NCBI RefSeq assembly: GCF_014640675.1
Contig: NZ_BMHK01000002.1
Coordinates: forward strand, 62,001-126,000
Reading direction: 5' to 3'
Length of the DNA stretch: 64,000 nt
Origin: Novosphingobium endophyticum
Lineage (GTDB): Bacteria > Pseudomonadota > Alphaproteobacteria > Sphingomonadales > Sphingomonadaceae
Every line of letters begins with the position of its first letter. Within the stretch, counting starts at the first letter, position 1. The notes beneath the pieces were generated by a model. That model saw nothing but the letters and a program-made list of their open reading frames with translations. It searched no databases and was not told where the DNA came from. This document shows positions 7,527-15,930 of the stretch, in pieces. The translations under genes and the position numbers were made by a program.

Positions 7527-8762
7527 ATGACCGACATGCTCAGCGACAACGCCACCCAGCCCCACACGGACCTGTTCAGCAAGTTCGATCCGCTCATCCA
7601 GATGCGCGAGAACCTGCTGGCTTCGGGCGTCGAGGATCCCTTCAACCTCGTCATGGAGCGCGTGATCTCGCCCACCGTGGCGATGTGCAACGGGCGCGAG
7701 ACGATCCTGCTCGGCACCTACAACTATATGGGCATGACGTTCGATCCCGACGTGATCGAGGCGGGCAAGCAGGCGCTCGACGAGTTCGGCTCGGGCACCA
7801 CCGGCAGCCGCGTGCTCAACGGGACCTATGTCGGTCACAAGGCCGTTGAGCAGGCTCTCTGTGACTTTTACGCCATGGATCACGCCATGGTGTTCTCGAC
7901 CGGCTATCAGGCCAACCTCGGCATCATTTCCACCATCGCCGGCAAGGGCGACTACATCGTCCTCGACATCGACAGCCACGCCTCGATCTGGGACGGGTGT
8001 AAGATGGGCGACGCCGAAGTCGTGCCCTTCAAGCACAACGATATCGAGGCGATGGAAAAGCGCCTGCGCCGCATTCCGGCGGGCGCGGGCAAGCTCGTCG
8101 TGCTGGAGGGCGTCTACTCGATGCTGGGCGACATCGCCCCGCTCAAGGAGATGATCGCGGTCGCCAGAAGGTACGGCGCGATGGTGCTTGTGGACGAAGC
8201 ACATTCGATGGGCTTCATCGGCCCCAATGGGCGCGGTGTCGCCGAGGAGCAGGGCTGCCTCGACGACGTGGATTTCGTGATCGGCACATTTTCCAAGTCG
8301 GTCGGCACCGTCGGCGGCTTCTGCGTCTCGAACCACCCCAAGTTCGAGATCATGCGCCTCGTCTGCCGCCCCTACGTCTTCACCGCCAGCCTGCCGCCAA
8401 GCGTGGTGGCGACCGCCGCCACCTCGATCCGCAAGCTGATGCACGCGGGCGACAAGCGCGCGCACCTCTGGGAAAATTCCCGCACCCTGCACAAGAGCCT
8501 GCGCGATGCCGGTTTCCAGATCGGCACCGAAACCCCGCAGAGCGCGATCATCTCGGTCATCATGCCCGACCTCGAGCGCGGCGCGGCGATGTGGGAAGCG
8601 CTGCTGAAGGAAGGGCTCTACGTCAATCTCGCCCGCCCGCCGGCCACGCCCGCGAACATGACGCTGCTGCGCTGCTCGCTGTGCGCCGAGCATTCGGCGG
8701 AACAGGTGCAGCAGATCATCGGCATGTTCACGCGCGCCGGGAACGCCGTGGGAATACTCTGA
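7527..8762 (+). CDS. spt: Serine palmitoyltransferase
   Basis: PLP-dependent alpha-oxoamine synthase condensing L-serine with a palmitoyl thioester to 3-ketosphinganine, the first committed step of sphingolipid synthesis; soluble cytoplasmic enzyme in sphingomonads. Seen: GTYNYMGM, GSGTTGSRVLNGTY, DSHASIWDGCK with the PLP-stacking His151, LVDEAHSMGFIGPNGRG (Asp223, His226), and TFSKSVGTVGG with the Schiff-base Lys257. 411 residues is close to the characterised Sphingomonas enzyme. The preceding ACP gene supports this over 5-aminolevulinate synthase or KBL paralogues. Confidence 0.93.
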   Translation: MTDMLSDNATQPHTDLFSKFDPLIQMRENLLASGVEDPFNLVMERVISPTVAMCNGRETILLGTYNYMGMTFDPDVIEAGKQALDEFGSGTTGSRVLNGTYVGHKAVEQALCDFYAMDHAMVFSTGYQANLGIISTIAGKGDYIVLDIDSHASIWDGCKMGDAEVVPFKHNDIEAMEKRLRRIPAGAGKLVVLEGVYSMLGDIAPLKEMIAVARRYGAMVLVDEAHSMGFIGPNGRGVAEEQGCLDDVDFVIGTFSKSVGTVGGFCVSNHPKFEIMRLVCRPYVFTASLPPSVVATAATSIRKLMHAGDKRAHLWENSRTLHKSLRDAGFQIGTETPQSAIISVIMPDLERGAAMWEALLKEGLYVNLARPPATPANMTLLRCSLCAEHSAEQVQQIIGMFTRAGNAVGIL

Positions 8763-8806
8763 CTCAACCGTCATCCCGGACTTGCTCCGGGATGACGGTT
8801 GAGTCA
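8760..8806. terminator. Perfect 21-base inverted repeat overlapping the spt stop codon
   Basis: The arms at 8760-8780 and 8786-8806 are perfectly complementary over 21 bases around a 5-base loop. The core is the GTCATCCCGG repeat extended outward to include the spt TGA. No U-run follows, so it may be a 3'-stabilising or bidirectional hairpin rather than a classical intrinsic terminator. Confidence 0.75.
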
Positions 8807-8812
8807 GCTCCC

Positions 8813-9370
8813 TTATGACGGGGCCTTGTGGTCCTCCACGAATTCGAGAAACGCCTTCATCCAGCGCGTGAGGAATTCCACCGCCTCGTCCCCAATCTCG
8901 CCATCGGGGGTGATCAGCGTGTCCTTCCAGCGCATGAAGGCCTCGGGCAGGCCGACGGTCGGCACGTCGAGACCGGCGAGCACGTTGCGCAAGTGCTGCT
9001 GCGCCATGGCCGTGCCGGAGAAGCCGGGAGAAACGCCGATGATCCCCGCCGGCTTGCCCGTCCAGCAGCTTTTCCCGTAAGGCCGCGAGCCGTGATCGAT
9101 GGCGTTCTTGAGGACGCCGGGGATCGAACGGTTGTATTCGGGGGTAACGAAGAGCACGCCGTCCGATCCCGAGACGAGGGCCTTCAGTGCCTTTGCCGCC
9201 TGCGGCTGATCGTCGTCCTCGTCCTGGTTGTAGAGCGGCAGTGCGGCGATGTCCGCGAAAGTGAATTCATGGTCCTGCGCCACGGGTAGGCGAATCAACG
9301 CCCGGGCCAGCCGCCGGTTGTAGGATTCGGCGCGAAGGCTGCCGACGAGGACGGCGATCTTGAACGACAT
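8813..9370 (-). CDS. NADPH-dependent FMN reductase
   Basis: 185-residue flavodoxin-fold reductase of the NADPH-dependent FMN reductase / chromate-quinone reductase family. The phosphate loop is VLVGSLRAESYNRRLARAL and the flavin-ring contact is FVTPEYNRSIPGVLKNAIDHGSRPYG; GKPAGIIGVSPG is also typical. The start MSFKIAVLVGSL is chosen over an upstream in-frame Met that adds a basic, unrelated tail. Likely role: cytosolic quinone or flavin reduction against redox stress; the physiological substrate is unknown. Confidence 0.88.
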   Translation of the reverse strand: MSFKIAVLVGSLRAESYNRRLARALIRLPVAQDHEFTFADIAALPLYNQDEDDDQPQAAKALKALVSGSDGVLFVTPEYNRSIPGVLKNAIDHGSRPYGKSCWTGKPAGIIGVSPGFSGTAMAQQHLRNVLAGLDVPTVGLPEAFMRWKDTLITPDGEIGDEAVEFLTRWMKAFLEFVEDHKAPS

Positions 9371-9447
9371 GCTGAGCTCCCTCTTGCGAGAATACTTCAG
9401 CAACCCGCAAAGCGCGCGGCTGTTCCCCGGCCGGCCGGCTCAAATCG

Positions 9448-9735
9448 TCAGTGGATGGAGATTATCCCGTCGACGGCGCGCCATTCCTGCGGGCCGATCA
9501 GGTGCTTGTGCGCCACGCGGACCGAATGGAGCGGGCCTTCGATTTCGCGCCGCCAGTAATCGAGAAAATCGCGCAGGACCGGGAACTTCGGGGCTATGTC
9601 GTATTGCTGGAACGCGAAGAGCTGGAGCAGCGCCGGATGGTCCGGAAGGAAATAGTGCACCTCGATGGTCGAAAGCCCGTAGCCTTCGAGCTGCCTGAGG
9701 AAATCGCTGTCTGATCCGACCGTCCGAACCGCCAT
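9448..9735 (-). CDS. usg: Usg family protein
   Basis: 95-residue alphaproteobacterial Usg protein (first named from a reading frame next to trp genes in Caulobacter). The whole length matches: LEGYGLSTIEVHYFLPDHPALLQLFAFQQYDIAPKFPVLRDFLDYWRREIEG and HSVRVAHKHLIG. Function unknown. A 7-base inverted repeat (GCACTGC/GCAGTGC, 9749-9771) lies just upstream of the start and could be an operator. Confidence 0.85.
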   Translation of the reverse strand: MAVRTVGSDSDFLRQLEGYGLSTIEVHYFLPDHPALLQLFAFQQYDIAPKFPVLRDFLDYWRREIEGPLHSVRVAHKHLIGPQEWRAVDGIISIH

Positions 9736-9857
9736 GGCCCTCCTTTCGGCACTGCCTACTTATTGCAGTGCAGCAACGAAAGAATGACACAACGGCAACT
9801 ACAGTCAAGTGGTTGCGCGAAAGCGGGAAAAGCATCCCTACGCGGACGACGCGCCCC

Positions 9858-10400
9858 TTATCCCTCCGCGGGCCGGCGCGGCGCCGGAGGGCGATGATAG
9901 CTTATGTCGCCGCGGTCGCGCGTCGCCTGGCAAGGCTCTTCGGGCGTGTAGGCCGTATCCGGATGCGGCGCGAGCGCGGCCTTGGGCACGTCGTATGTTC
10001 CCTCGACCACCGTCACCCGTCCCGCGATCCGCCATTCGCCGCCGCGTTTGCGGAAATGATCGACGTATCGCCCCGTGGACATGAAGTTCGGACCCTCGGC
10101 GGTCACGCCGGAGAAGTGGTAGTAGGTCTCGCAGAAGGCCTCATCCCCCTGCAGGTCGCAGACGTGGTTGAGGATGGCGTGCTGCGTCGCTTCGAACATC
10201 AGCGTCGTGCCGTCGGCCCAGCGGATGAAATCATCGGGCCTGCCGACGAAATGGCCGTGGTCCTCGATGGCATCGTCCCAGTAGCACGAGCGCACGAGTT
10301 CATTGTCCAGCCGATCCAGCCCGCGCGCGTAACGCAGCAGGACCTGATGGATCTCGTGCCGGTCGACCATTTCGGCCAGCTTGCTGTCGAAGTCAGGCAT
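9858..10400 (-). CDS. SnoaL-like / NTF2-fold polyketide-cyclase family protein
   Basis: 180-residue protein of the SnoaL_4 type. Seen: DRHEIHQVLLRYARGLDRLDNELVRSCYWDDAIEDHGHF, the usual opening with an Asp/His pocket, then ATQHAILNHVCDLQGDEAFCETYYHFSGV and the strand GGEWRIAGRVTVVEG. Family members are dehydratases, isomerases or ring-hydroxylase accessory proteins. It follows the alpha/beta hydrolase gene by four bases, with a TauD-type dioxygenase gene upstream, which suggests a small catabolic operon for an unknown organic substrate. Confidence 0.83.
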   Translation of the reverse strand: MPDFDSKLAEMVDRHEIHQVLLRYARGLDRLDNELVRSCYWDDAIEDHGHFVGRPDDFIRWADGTTLMFEATQHAILNHVCDLQGDEAFCETYYHFSGVTAEGPNFMSTGRYVDHFRKRGGEWRIAGRVTVVEGTYDVPKAALAPHPDTAYTPEEPCQATRDRGDISYHRPPAPRRPAEG

Positions 10401-10404
10401 CGGT

Positions 10405-11271
10405 TCAGCCCCTCAGAAAGTCGAGCAGCATCGGCGCCAACAGCGGCCAGCGCTCGAACCTGCCGCGGCGGTTGGTGGAATCGACCGGGAAAGTCGAGAC
10501 GTAGTTCCATTCCTGGTCTCCCCAGGGCGGCTCTACCAAGGTCGAATTTGGCAGCAGGCGGTGAACCCATTCGGACGTCTCGCGGGTATGGGCCATGTCG
10601 CTCTTGCCGCTGCGGAAAGTCAGGACCGGCATGGTCAGCTTCGCTAAGTCGGCCTCGGTCATGCCGGGCACCGGGGATTCGTCCGAATAGGCGAAGGCCT
10701 TGCCCCAACGCTGCATGGTGGCGATGTACTCGTCCGGGTCCTGTGCCAGGAGAATGTCGCGAATCCCGGGATTGCGGCCGATCTGGTCGGCCCAGCTCGG
10801 AAGCTGGACGACCGCTTCCATGCCGCCCTTCGAAGCCGCCGCTATCTGATCCCCGCAGTAAAACCAGGCGAGACCGGCAAGGCCGACCGGTCCGCCGCTG
10901 ATCCACCAGATCGCTATCCTGCGCACGTTTTCGGGCATGCGCGCCGCCCCCATCAAACTGATCCGCGAACCGGCCGAGCCGCCGACAAGCGTCACGTCCT
11001 TCAGTTCCAGCGCCTCGACCAACCCGACGAGCGCCTCGCAGTTCATCGCCGACTCCGACGGAGCGGTGAAGGCAATGTCGGAAGCCCCGCAACCCGGACG
11101 GTCCCAGAGCAGCACGCGAAATCCTCCCTCGGCCAGCTTTTCGCCCAGCTCCGGCACACCGGCGGTGTCGCGCGGGTAACGGCCGCCGGGAGTCAGAACG
11201 AGGGGCGGCGCGGCTTCGTCGCCGATCAGCTCGTAGTCGAGCGCCAGGCCATTCACGTCGATCCTTGCCAT
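10405..11271 (-). CDS. Alpha/beta-fold hydrolase
   Basis: 288-residue hydrolase. The oxyanion segment is LVLTPGGRYPRDTAG, the nucleophile elbow is VGGSAGSR (Ser), the acid is in LTFRSGKSDMAHT, and the family's other strands (VLLWDRPGCGASD) are clear. The nucleophile and cap suggest a C-C bond hydrolase or ester hydrolase. It is the middle gene of the TauD-hydrolase-SnoaL trio. Confidence 0.86.
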   Translation of the reverse strand: MARIDVNGLALDYELIGDEAAPPLVLTPGGRYPRDTAGVPELGEKLAEGGFRVLLWDRPGCGASDIAFTAPSESAMNCEALVGLVEALELKDVTLVGGSAGSRISLMGAARMPENVRRIAIWWISGGPVGLAGLAWFYCGDQIAAASKGGMEAVVQLPSWADQIGRNPGIRDILLAQDPDEYIATMQRWGKAFAYSDESPVPGMTEADLAKLTMPVLTFRSGKSDMAHTRETSEWVHRLLPNSTLVEPPWGDQEWNYVSTFPVDSTNRRGRFERWPLLAPMLLDFLRG

Positions 11272-11306
11272 TGCCTCTCCCTCGGATTTCTCACCTCATG
11301 CCGGGC

Positions 11307-12269
11307 TCAAGCCATCGCATCGACGTTCGCCGCTTCGCGCGGCGCCGTCTCCCAACGCCCGAGGCCATAGTCCCCCGCGATCGTGGTGCGGTACATCAGC
11401 CGCTCCTGGTCGGGGTCGTTGCCCGAAACGCAGTGGAGCATGCGCAGGTTGTCCCAGATCACCATGTCGGTCGGCCGCCACTTGTGATGATAGCTGCAGG
11501 CTGCGGCGAGCCGGTTGATCTCCTGGCAGACGTCCTCCAGCAGCGCGCAGCCCTCGGGCGTCTCGTCGCCGGCGATACCCTGTGCCATGTAGGCGGAGAC
11601 GTGGAGCACCTTCTCACCGGTGGGACGAGTCCAGACGGCGGGATGGATCGCCCTCGGCATCGCGGCGACCTGCTCCTCGAAACCGGCGGGCATCGGCTTG
11701 GGCTCGATCGTCCGGTAGCGCGCCGGGCGGCCGAACCGCAGGTCGTCGTACTGTGTTTCAAGGCGATAGACGATGTCCCTGCCCTCGATCCGTTCCAGCA
11801 GGTCCTTGGGGAAGGTATCGTAAAGCGCCTTGCCGTCGAGAAAGCCGGTGATCCCGCCTTCCTCCACCCGCTCGACCGAGCGCAGCACGCCGGCGCGGTT
11901 GAGTTCGTCGTTGTAGCAATGGTCGAAATGCCAGGGCAGCCAGTGCGAGAGCTGACGGCCATCGACCTCGACAATGCCCCGCCCCCTTCGGCTGCGGATC
12001 TCGATCACGCCCGGAAGCCGGGCGCCGTCGACGCGCGCCACGCCTTTGACCGGGTGTTCCTTGAGCGGACCGAAGCAGCTGCTGAGCGCAAGCTGTATCT
12101 CGTCGGACTGCTCGACATCCTCGAACACGATCATGCCGTGCTCGACGAAGAGCCGGTCGATCTCGTCGCGTAGCGCCTTGCCCTCAAGCAGCTCCCGCGT
12201 AAGCCCGCCGATGCGGACGCCGAAGGGCAAGTCCTCGCGCAAGGGGCTGACGGTATAGGCTCGCATCAC
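11307..12269 (-). CDS. TauD/TfdA-family 2-oxoglutarate-dependent dioxygenase
   Basis: About 320-residue non-haem Fe(II)/2-oxoglutarate dioxygenase. Iron ligands: HFD in LPWHFDHCYN and the distal His in LRMLHCVSGN. The oxoglutarate Arg lies in RLMYRTTIAGDYG. FVEHGMIVFEDVEQSDEIQLALSSCFG is the family N-terminal pattern. It would oxidise an organic sulfonate, ether or aromatic acid; the substrate is unknown. First gene of a three-gene operon with the hydrolase and SnoaL protein. The second Met of the pair at the start is equally possible. Confidence 0.88.
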   Translation of the reverse strand: MMRAYTVSPLREDLPFGVRIGGLTRELLEGKALRDEIDRLFVEHGMIVFEDVEQSDEIQLALSSCFGPLKEHPVKGVARVDGARLPGVIEIRSRRGRGIVEVDGRQLSHWLPWHFDHCYNDELNRAGVLRSVERVEEGGITGFLDGKALYDTFPKDLLERIEGRDIVYRLETQYDDLRFGRPARYRTIEPKPMPAGFEEQVAAMPRAIHPAVWTRPTGEKVLHVSAYMAQGIAGDETPEGCALLEDVCQEINRLAAACSYHHKWRPTDMVIWDNLRMLHCVSGNDPDQERLMYRTTIAGDYGLGRWETAPREAANVDAMA

Positions 12270-12332
12270 ACTCTCCGGGAACAGTGGTCTCGCCCCGGCT
12301 ATCGCATGTTGGCCCGGAAATAGTAAGCCCGC

Positions 12333-12971
12333 TCAGGCGCGCGTTGCCGCCGTGGGCGCCTGGCATTTCTCGCTGGTCTGGTCAGCGCCGCCGCCGAGCA
12401 AAGCGATGGCGAGAAACCCCGCGACGACGAGAATGGCGAAGGCCGCGGTAACCTTGCCGAGGTGCTTGTCGATCACCGCCTTGATCGGCGCGCCGAACAT
12501 GCGGAACAATATGCCCACGATCATGAAGCTGATCGAGCGAGAGATGATCGAGGCGCCGATGAAGACGAGCAGGTTCATGCCGATGAAGCCGGCCGTGATC
12601 GTCAGCAGCTTGAAGGGGATCGGCGTCGCGCCCTTGACGATGATGATCTCCGCCCCGAATTCGCGCAGATAGCAGGCCGCCTGCGGGAAGCTTTCGGCCA
12701 GCCCCAGCGCGCGCAGCATGGCTTCGCCGAAAGCTTCGTATGCGAAATAACCGATGGCATAACCCAGCATCCCGCCTGCGACCGAAGCAAGCGTGGCGAT
12801 CACAGAGAAACGGATCGCCTTCTTCGGCTCGGCCAGGCACATCAGGCCAAGCAGCGGGTGCGGCGGCACCGGAAAGAAGCTGGCCTCGATGAACGAGAAC
12901 GCGGCCAGCCACCATTCGGCATGACGATGCGCGGCCTTGGCCATGGTCCAGTCGTAGAGGCGGCGCAGCAT
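12333..12971 (-). CDS. YqaA-family (VTT/SNARE-associated fold) inner-membrane protein
   Basis: 212-residue integral membrane protein of the YqaA/DedA-like VTT superfamily. Seen: AFSFIEASFFPVPPHPLLGLMCLAEPKKA (the E-x-FFPVP element), a TLASVAGGMLGYAIGYFAYEAFGE helix, GATPIPFKLLTITAGFIGMNLLVFIGASIISRS, and a last membrane span AAFAILVVAGFLAIALL. Such proteins are linked to lipid flipping and envelope stress; the exact role is unknown. Confidence 0.86.
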   Translation of the reverse strand: MLRRLYDWTMAKAAHRHAEWWLAAFSFIEASFFPVPPHPLLGLMCLAEPKKAIRFSVIATLASVAGGMLGYAIGYFAYEAFGEAMLRALGLAESFPQAACYLREFGAEIIIVKGATPIPFKLLTITAGFIGMNLLVFIGASIISRSISFMIVGILFRMFGAPIKAVIDKHLGKVTAAFAILVVAGFLAIALLGGGADQTSEKCQAPTAATRA

Positions 12972-13057
12972 CGGATTCTCCGGGGGGAAGTTGCGCGCGG
13001 GTGCTTATAGGCGATGCTGCGCCGCGACAAGAGCATAACCCATACGGTTACTTTTGC

Positions 13058-13094
13058 TTGACATCGCGACCTCATTTTGGTACATAACAGGAAC
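13058..13094 (+). promoter_or_regulatory. Sigma-70 type promoter with overlapping LexA-like site before the GTA relic
   Basis: TTGACA at 13058-13063, a 17-base spacer, then TACATA at 13081-13086. Overlapping the -10 element is GTAC-N7-GAAC (13080-13094), one mismatch from the alphaproteobacterial LexA box GAAC-N7-GAAC. The gene start follows 72 bases later. Confidence 0.5.
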
Positions 13095-13165
13095 ATTGCG
13101 AGGAACCGGGGCGCCCGGCGGCGATCTTTCGCCAGCCTCTTCATCCGAAAAAGCAGGTACATCTC

Positions 13166-13651
13166 GTGGTCGAGCCGAAGCGGGCCTCGTCCGGCAAGCG
13201 CCGGTCGAAAATCAGCGCCGCCCTGACCGGGGGCGAAGACAAGTTGAATCGCCACTGGCGCGGCACTTTCCTGGCCGGACTGGCGGAAACCTCGAACGTG
13301 ACCGCGGCCAGCGCCGCCGCCGGGGTTCATCCCAGCCGCCCCTACAAGGTGCGCCGCCACGAACCCGAGTTCGCCCGCGCATGGCGCGCCGCCCTGCTCG
13401 AGGGATACGAACACCTCGAAATGGAACTGCTGCACCGCCTGCGCTTCGGCGAGCCGAAGGACGCGGAGATGAAGTTCGACAACACGGCGGCGCTACGGCT
13501 GCTGGGCCTGCGCCGCGACACCGTGGCGCGCGAACGCGCGATCCGGGTAAACGAAGACCTCGCGGCGGTGCGCGCCTCCATCCAGGCCAAGCTGGCGCAA
13601 CTGCGCGAACAGGTCATCGCCCGCCGCGAGGAGGCCGCGAATCATGCATGA
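13166..13651 (+). CDS. Terminase small-subunit-like protein (GTA g1 equivalent)
   Basis: 161-residue basic protein starting at a GTG. It resembles small DNA-packaging proteins: a helix-turn-helix-like stretch (FLAGLAETSNVTAASAAAGVHPSRPYKVRRHEPEFARAWRAALLEGYEHLEMELLHRLR) followed by a charged coiled-coil C-terminus (VNEDLAAVRASIQAKLAQLREQVIARREEA). It overlaps by eight bases the start of the relic large terminase, the usual order in GTA and phage packaging modules. The frame is intact although its partner is broken, so it may still be expressed or may be decaying. Confidence 0.7.
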   Translation: MVEPKRASSGKRRSKISAALTGGEDKLNRHWRGTFLAGLAETSNVTAASAAAGVHPSRPYKVRRHEPEFARAWRAALLEGYEHLEMELLHRLRFGEPKDAEMKFDNTAALRLLGLRRDTVARERAIRVNEDLAAVRASIQAKLAQLREQVIARREEAANHA

Positions 13652-14505
13652 GCCCGAACTGGATCCGCTGCATTGGCTGGACGGCGCCGGTGACGAGGAA
13701 CTGGAACGGTTCGTGCGCACGCTTGCCCCGTCGGAACAGCGCGAATGGCGCTGGACCTGGCCGATCTGGGCGCGACCTTCCCAAATCGCGCCGTCCGGCG
13801 ACTGGCGCATCTGGCTGATCGTGGCGGGACGCGGTTTCGGCAAGACGCGCAGCGGCGCCGAATGGGTCAACATGGTGGCCGAGGAGAATCCCGAGGCACG
13901 CATCGCACTCGTCGCGGCGAATCTGGCCGAAGCCCGCTCCGTCATGGTCGAAGGCGAAAGCGGCCTGCTTTCGATCGGCGCGCCGTGGCGCCGGCCGGCT
14001 TTCGAGCCGTCGCTGCGGCGGCTGACATGGCCCAACGGGGCGCAGGCGCTGCTCTATTCGGCGGGCGAGGCCGATTCGCTGCGCGGCCCCCAGCACAGCC
14101 ACGCACGCCGGACAGGCGCAGAAGGAAGCCTTCGTCAACGAAGCCCTGGCGCGCGCCGATGCGCTGCTGCACTGCACTATCGAAGGAGAAAGCGCCGCCC
14201 CTCCCGCCGAGCCGGCCGAAGGGGAGACCTGGCTGGTGGCAACCGGAGCTGTCGGCGCATGGGCCGGACGTGACCTTTCGCTGGCCTGCCGGCAGGGCGG
14301 CAACTGGCTTTTCGTGGAGCCGCGCGACGGCTTGCGGATACTCGACCGCTCCACCGGCCAGGAGCAGGTGCTTTTCGGTTCCTGGAGAAAAGCTTCGCTC
14401 CCGACGGAACCACTCGGCGGTTCGACCGTTGACGGTGAGGCTCGGCTTGCGATCAACGAGTTGATCACGGCCCTGCAGGCCTTGGGGCTCCTGCCCTCCG
14501 CGTGA
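13644..14505 (+). pseudogene. Collapsed GTA cluster: large terminase 5' part fused out of frame to DUF2793 tail gene
   Basis: Bases 13644-14105 encode the first ~154 residues of a GTA large terminase: SGDWRIWLIVAGRGFGKTRSGAEWVN (Walker A), VAANLAEARSVMVEGESGLL, and LRRLTWPNGAQALLYSAGEADSLRGPQHSHA. The acidic motif that should follow is missing. From 14107 a different frame begins at AGQAQKEAFVNEALARADALLH and runs to LPSA and TGA at 14503-14505, which is the body of the DUF2793 protein normally encoded at the far end of the sphingomonad GTA cluster. The portal, capsid and tail genes are gone. The terminase frame continues past the junction with nonsense residues and stops at 14271-14273. Neither half can be functional. 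Confidence 0.82.
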
Positions 14506-14696
14506 CTGGCAACGATGAACAGGGGTTAACAATGTGGCGTCAATCACACAAAACGGATCCGCCGAAACATCCAACCTCCCAAAAACGCGACATTCTTGCA
14601 ACAGTCTCGTTCATTGTGCGCTTGCACCCGGTTTGTTGAAGAGCTAGACACTCGAAGCACTCGGTGGCTCCAAATCTCTATTTGTAGGGGAAACAT

Positions 14697-15716
14697 ATGA
14701 GGAAACTCGTCATTGGACTGGCGCTGGCTTCTACAGCTATCGCCACGCCCGCACTCGCGCGCGACAACTCGTGGTATATCCAAGGTGACTTCGGCAGAAT
14801 GATTGTCGAAGACGCTGACCTCGATATCGACGGCGAAAGCAACGTCGACACGATCGACTTCGAACATGGCTTCGATGGCGGCGCGGTTATTGGTTACGAC
14901 TTCGGTCCGTTCCGTCTGGAAACCGAAGCCAGCTATCGCCGGGCCGACTACGACGATTTTGCCGGCGACGCCAGCAACCTGTCGTTCATGGCCAACGGCC
15001 TGCTCGATTTCGGTCCCGATGATGGCCTTCAGGGCTTCGTCGGCGGCGGCGTGGGCGTTGCCCGCGTCAACGCCGACGTCATCGACGACACCGACAGCGG
15101 CTTTGCCTGGCAGGCTCTGGCGGGCATTCGCGCACCGGTCAACGATCACTGGGACGTTGGCCTGAAGTACCGCTTCATGAACGTCGACAACGTCGATCTG
15201 GTCGACGCCGCAGGCTCCAGCATCGAGACCCGCTGGCGTTCGCACTCGCTGATGGGCACCCTGGCGTACAACTTCGGTGGCGCGGAGCCCGCTCCGCCGC
15301 CCCCGCCGCCCCCGCCGCCTCCGCCGCCCCCGCCGCCCCCGCCGCCGCCGCCCGCGGAAGTGGTCTGCAACAAGGGTCCGTACATCGTGTTCTTCGACTG
15401 GGATAAGTCGGACATCACGCCGGAAGCCGCGTCGATCCTCGACAGCGCGGTCAGCGCCTATGGCAACTGCGACAACGTGCCGATCATGCTGGCCGGCTAC
15501 ACCGACCGTTCGGGTACCGTGCAATACAACCTCGGCCTCGCCGGGCGTCGTAACGCTTCGGTCCGTGGCTACCTCACCAGCCATGGCGTTCCCGACGGCG
15601 TCATCTCGAGCGAGGCGTTCGGTGAAGCCAACCCGCGCGTTCCCACCGCCGACGGTGTGCGCGAGCTGCAGAACCGCCGCGTCGAGATCACTTACGGTCC
15701 GGGCTCGGGCATGTAA
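14697..15716 (+). CDS. OmpA-family outer-membrane protein with polyproline linker
   Basis: 339-residue outer-membrane protein. Signal peptide MRKLVIGLALASTAIATPALA, then an eight-strand OmpA/OprF-like beta-barrel (about 23-195, with SWYIQGDFGRMIVED and WDVGLKYRFMNVDNVDL), then a run of 20 prolines (15294-15353), then an OmpA-C peptidoglycan-binding domain (IVFFDWDKSDITPEAASILDSAVSAY ... GYTDRSGTVQYNLGLAGRRNASVRGYL ... NRRVEITY). Role: envelope anchoring to diaminopimelate in peptidoglycan. Monocistronic, followed by a strong terminator. Confidence 0.94.
   Translation: MRKLVIGLALASTAIATPALARDNSWYIQGDFGRMIVEDADLDIDGESNVDTIDFEHGFDGGAVIGYDFGPFRLETEASYRRADYDDFAGDASNLSFMANGLLDFGPDDGLQGFVGGGVGVARVNADVIDDTDSGFAWQALAGIRAPVNDHWDVGLKYRFMNVDNVDLVDAAGSSIETRWRSHSLMGTLAYNFGGAEPAPPPPPPPPPPPPPPPPPPPPAEVVCNKGPYIVFFDWDKSDITPEAASILDSAVSAYGNCDNVPIMLAGYTDRSGTVQYNLGLAGRRNASVRGYLTSHGVPDGVISSEAFGEANPRVPTADGVRELQNRRVEITYGPGSGM
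15294..15353 (+). repeat. Polyproline codon run within ompA-like gene
   Basis: Twenty consecutive proline codons built largely of a 9-base unit (CCG CCG CCC), five copies in a row with one CCT variant. It links barrel and peptidoglycan-binding domain. In-frame length changes would alter the linker without breaking the gene. Such runs need EF-P for translation. Confidence 0.9.
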
Positions 15717-15742
15717 GCGAACCGGCAACGGTGAAAAGATTT

Positions 15743-15775
15743 GGGGGTCGGAGAAATCCGGCCCCCTTTTCTTTT
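15743..15775 (+). terminator. Intrinsic terminator of the ompA-like gene
   Basis: Stem of ten pairs (GGGGGTCGGA against TCCGGCCCCC, one G-U) with a GAAA loop, directly followed by TTTTCTTTT. It begins 26 bases after the stop codon. Confidence 0.92.
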
Positions 15776-15930
15776 GGCGCCCCCTTTTCGTTTGGCGATT
15801 GTGTCGCCTGCAAGTTTGTAACGCCGGGACAAATCCTCCCTCCCGGGAAGCGACGCGCAAGGACGCGCGACGCCCGCAGGCGTCGTGCGAAAAGAGCGCA
15901 CAGGATCAGGGTGACTTCAAAAAGCCAGGT

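Noticed and set aside
13090..13107. GGAAC-ATTGCGA-GGAAC direct repeat as a LexA box
   Set aside because: Counted as GAAC to GAAC the spacing is 8, not 7; the overlapping GTAC-N7-GAAC fits better and was reported instead.
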